Assembly: GCA_009928645.1 (NCBI GenBank)
Contig: SACH01000007.1
Coordinates: 1-62,970, forward strand
DNA length: 62,970 nucleotides
Source of the DNA: Gammaproteobacteria bacterium
GTDB taxonomy: Bacteria > Pseudomonadota > Gammaproteobacteria > Chromatiales > Chromatiaceae
Reading direction: 5' to 3'
This document shows, piece after piece, positions 58,194 through 62,970 of the stretch. Within the stretch, counting starts at the first letter, position 1; every line of letters starts with the position of its first letter. The notes beneath the pieces are model-generated. The model was not told where the DNA came from. It did not search any database and worked only from the letters and a program-made list of their open reading frames with translations. The position numbers and the translations under genes were made by a program.

Positions 58194-58400
58194 TCAGGTG
58201 GTGCCCTTACTTGACAGAGTTGAATGAGAAGTGGCAATGGTGATGGCGGTCGCAATGGCGTCTTCAGGCCGGGGTCGGGGGCAAATCAGTCTCAGTGAGG
58301 CCACCATGCTGATGACATTCACGATGGTGCGGGTGACGTCACTGATCGGGTCAATGGCGAGAAAAAGGGCGATGGCGGCTCTCGAAGAGCAGGTCAAGGG
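58194..58400 (-). pseudogene. C-terminal remnant of a dicarboxylate/cation symporter
   Basis: The reading frame SSRAAIALFLAIDPISDVTR and TIVNVISMVASLRLI resembles the last membrane segment of DAACS transporters (pattern xxDxxLDMxRTxxNVxGD). The rest of the gene is absent, and the frame upstream is taken over by the NYN gene end. Likely a leftover of a deleted transporter gene. Confidence 0.4.
58250..58289. repeat. Short dispersed repeat, copy 2
   Basis: TCGCAATGGCGTCTTCAGGC and CGGGGTCGGGGGCAAATCAG; see the copy at 56281. It lies within the symporter remnant. Confidence 0.5.
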
Positions 58401-58428
58401 GCAACCCTGCCCAAATCCGGCGGGGGGC

Positions 58429-59106
58429 TCAATCACTGGCCAGCACTTGTTGTGGCAGATCATAAGTCACCGAAGTGCCGGAGACCTTCACCCAACCGCG
58501 CCTCACCAGTTCATGAAACACCTTATCGATCTGACTGGTAGGAAGTTGCTTGCCGCAGCTTGCCTGCAGGGTGCTGCGCAGCGTCTTCTCCTTGCGAGGT
58601 CGTGATGCCTTGCGTTTAATCAGGTCATCGGCGGCGATTCGTACCAGATCATCCAGGGTCGTGGTGAGCTGCTTCGGCAGTGCCGGCGGTAGCTCAGATG
58701 CCACCCCATTGGCAGTTTTCGGCCCGGTTTCGCTTTTTACGAGGCAGGGTAGTTCGTCGACCGATGGTGACCTGGCACAGAGGATGCCTTGGGTCTTCAA
58801 ATGACGGATGAGTGGATCGAAGCCCGCATCCTTGGAAACGATATGAAAAAACCCACTGGGGTCCTTAGTCGCCAGGACGCCCAGATAGTAGGCAAGGTGG
58901 AAATCCAGGGCATTACGGCCGGCGGCATCGAGCACCACATAGCTGCCCCGGTCGTGGAGGCTCTGCATGGCAAGCACCAGATCGAGGGGTAGCTTGGTGT
59001 CATGGATGCCGAGGAATATATAAATGCGGAACCACTCCTCACGCAATCGTTCAACATGAGCCACCTTCACGTTCTCGTAATCCACCAGAACATAGTTGGT
59101 TTTCAT
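58429..59106 (-). CDS. NYN/PIN-domain nuclease-like protein
   Basis: 225 residues. The N-terminal NYN fold has acidic residues at the expected places: YVLVDYENVKVAHVERL (Asp9, Asn12), GRNALDFHLAYYLGVLA and FHIVSKDAGFDPLIRHL. The C-terminal third is basic (KRKASRPRKEKTLRSTL) with a winged-helix-like end (IDKVFHELVRRGWVKVSG). Probably an RNase acting on structured RNA. No partner gene is recognised; it lies between the toxin-antitoxin remnant and the methyltransferase. Confidence 0.75.
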   Translation of the reverse strand: MKTNYVLVDYENVKVAHVERLREEWFRIYIFLGIHDTKLPLDLVLAMQSLHDRGSYVVLDAAGRNALDFHLAYYLGVLATKDPSGFFHIVSKDAGFDPLIRHLKTQGILCARSPSVDELPCLVKSETGPKTANGVASELPPALPKQLTTTLDDLVRIAADDLIKRKASRPRKEKTLRSTLQASCGKQLPTSQIDKVFHELVRRGWVKVSGTSVTYDLPQQVLASD

Positions 59107-59145
59107 CGGACGATCTCTCTGCGGAAAGAATCAGAGGTTGATACA

Positions 59146-62970
<3,825 letters not shown>

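Overview
The window is GC-rich, densely packed proteobacterial DNA with short intergenic gaps. Gene content and order (hslVU, DUF971, yqgE, ruvX, pyrR, pyrB, pyrC', then a pyrK-like gene; long-form hisG; alaA; DsrE; ArsR-rhodanese; an arsenosugar-type cluster; an N-type ATPase operon) point to a Gammaproteobacterium, most likely a sulfur-metabolising member of the Chromatiales/Chromatiaceae. That placement is inference from gene content; no rRNA, tRNA or CRISPR array was seen.

Layout. 1-2597 is the open 3' part of an MmeI-like restriction/methyltransferase gene. 2859-4365 holds thiM and thiE, which meet a lipoprotein gene tail to tail. 4737-5420 is a compact regulatory region: two copies of a 41-bp box, an intrinsic terminator and a 47-codon ORF on the minus strand, next to a 7TM-DISM histidine kinase whose OmpR-type partner lies convergently at 7714-8373. 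8426-16351 is the housekeeping block hslV-hslU-DUF971-yqgE-ruvX-pyrR-pyrB-pyrC'-pyrK-like. 16405-24325 carries a secreted cyclase, a Fic protein, hisG, an amino-acid-type binding protein, a diguanylate cyclase, a histidine phosphatase and a cold-type RRM protein. 24916-30713 is one operon: acetyl-CoA-synthetase-like ligase, E1 alpha, E1 beta, E2 and an acyl carrier protein.

30732-37301 holds sulfur and envelope genes: DsrE, TVP38, fatty-acid/sterol hydroxylase, ArsR-rhodanese regulator, and an AlgJ-like plus MBOAT acetylation pair. 37574-38615 (HTH plus methyltransferase) looks acquired and ends in an attC-like sequence. 38681-42289 is the arsenosugar-type cluster with arsS. It is followed by alaA and a Uma2 nuclease. 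44535-51659 is an N-ATPase operon in the order D-C-Q-(short ORF)-B-E-F-A-G. 51939-59106 is an accessory zone with a broken AAA/PD-(D/E)XK gene, a lipoprotein adenosine deaminase, a porin, an unusual NTF2-HisKA-winged-helix protein, a decayed TumE-type toxin-antitoxin pair, a transporter remnant and a NYN/PIN protein. 59146-62970 is a large DNA methyltransferase ORF joined in frame to a piece of FtsH.

The points most worth following are the 67-bp sequence shared by the promoters of the ArsR-rhodanese gene and arsS; the kinase-dimerisation/winged-helix protein at 56347-57201; the repeated regulator-like boxes at 5143 and 5362; the N-ATPase operon with a 46-codon ORF where atpR should be; the dehydrogenase operon ending in an ACP; and in-frame low-complexity expansions in otherwise conserved proteins across the window.
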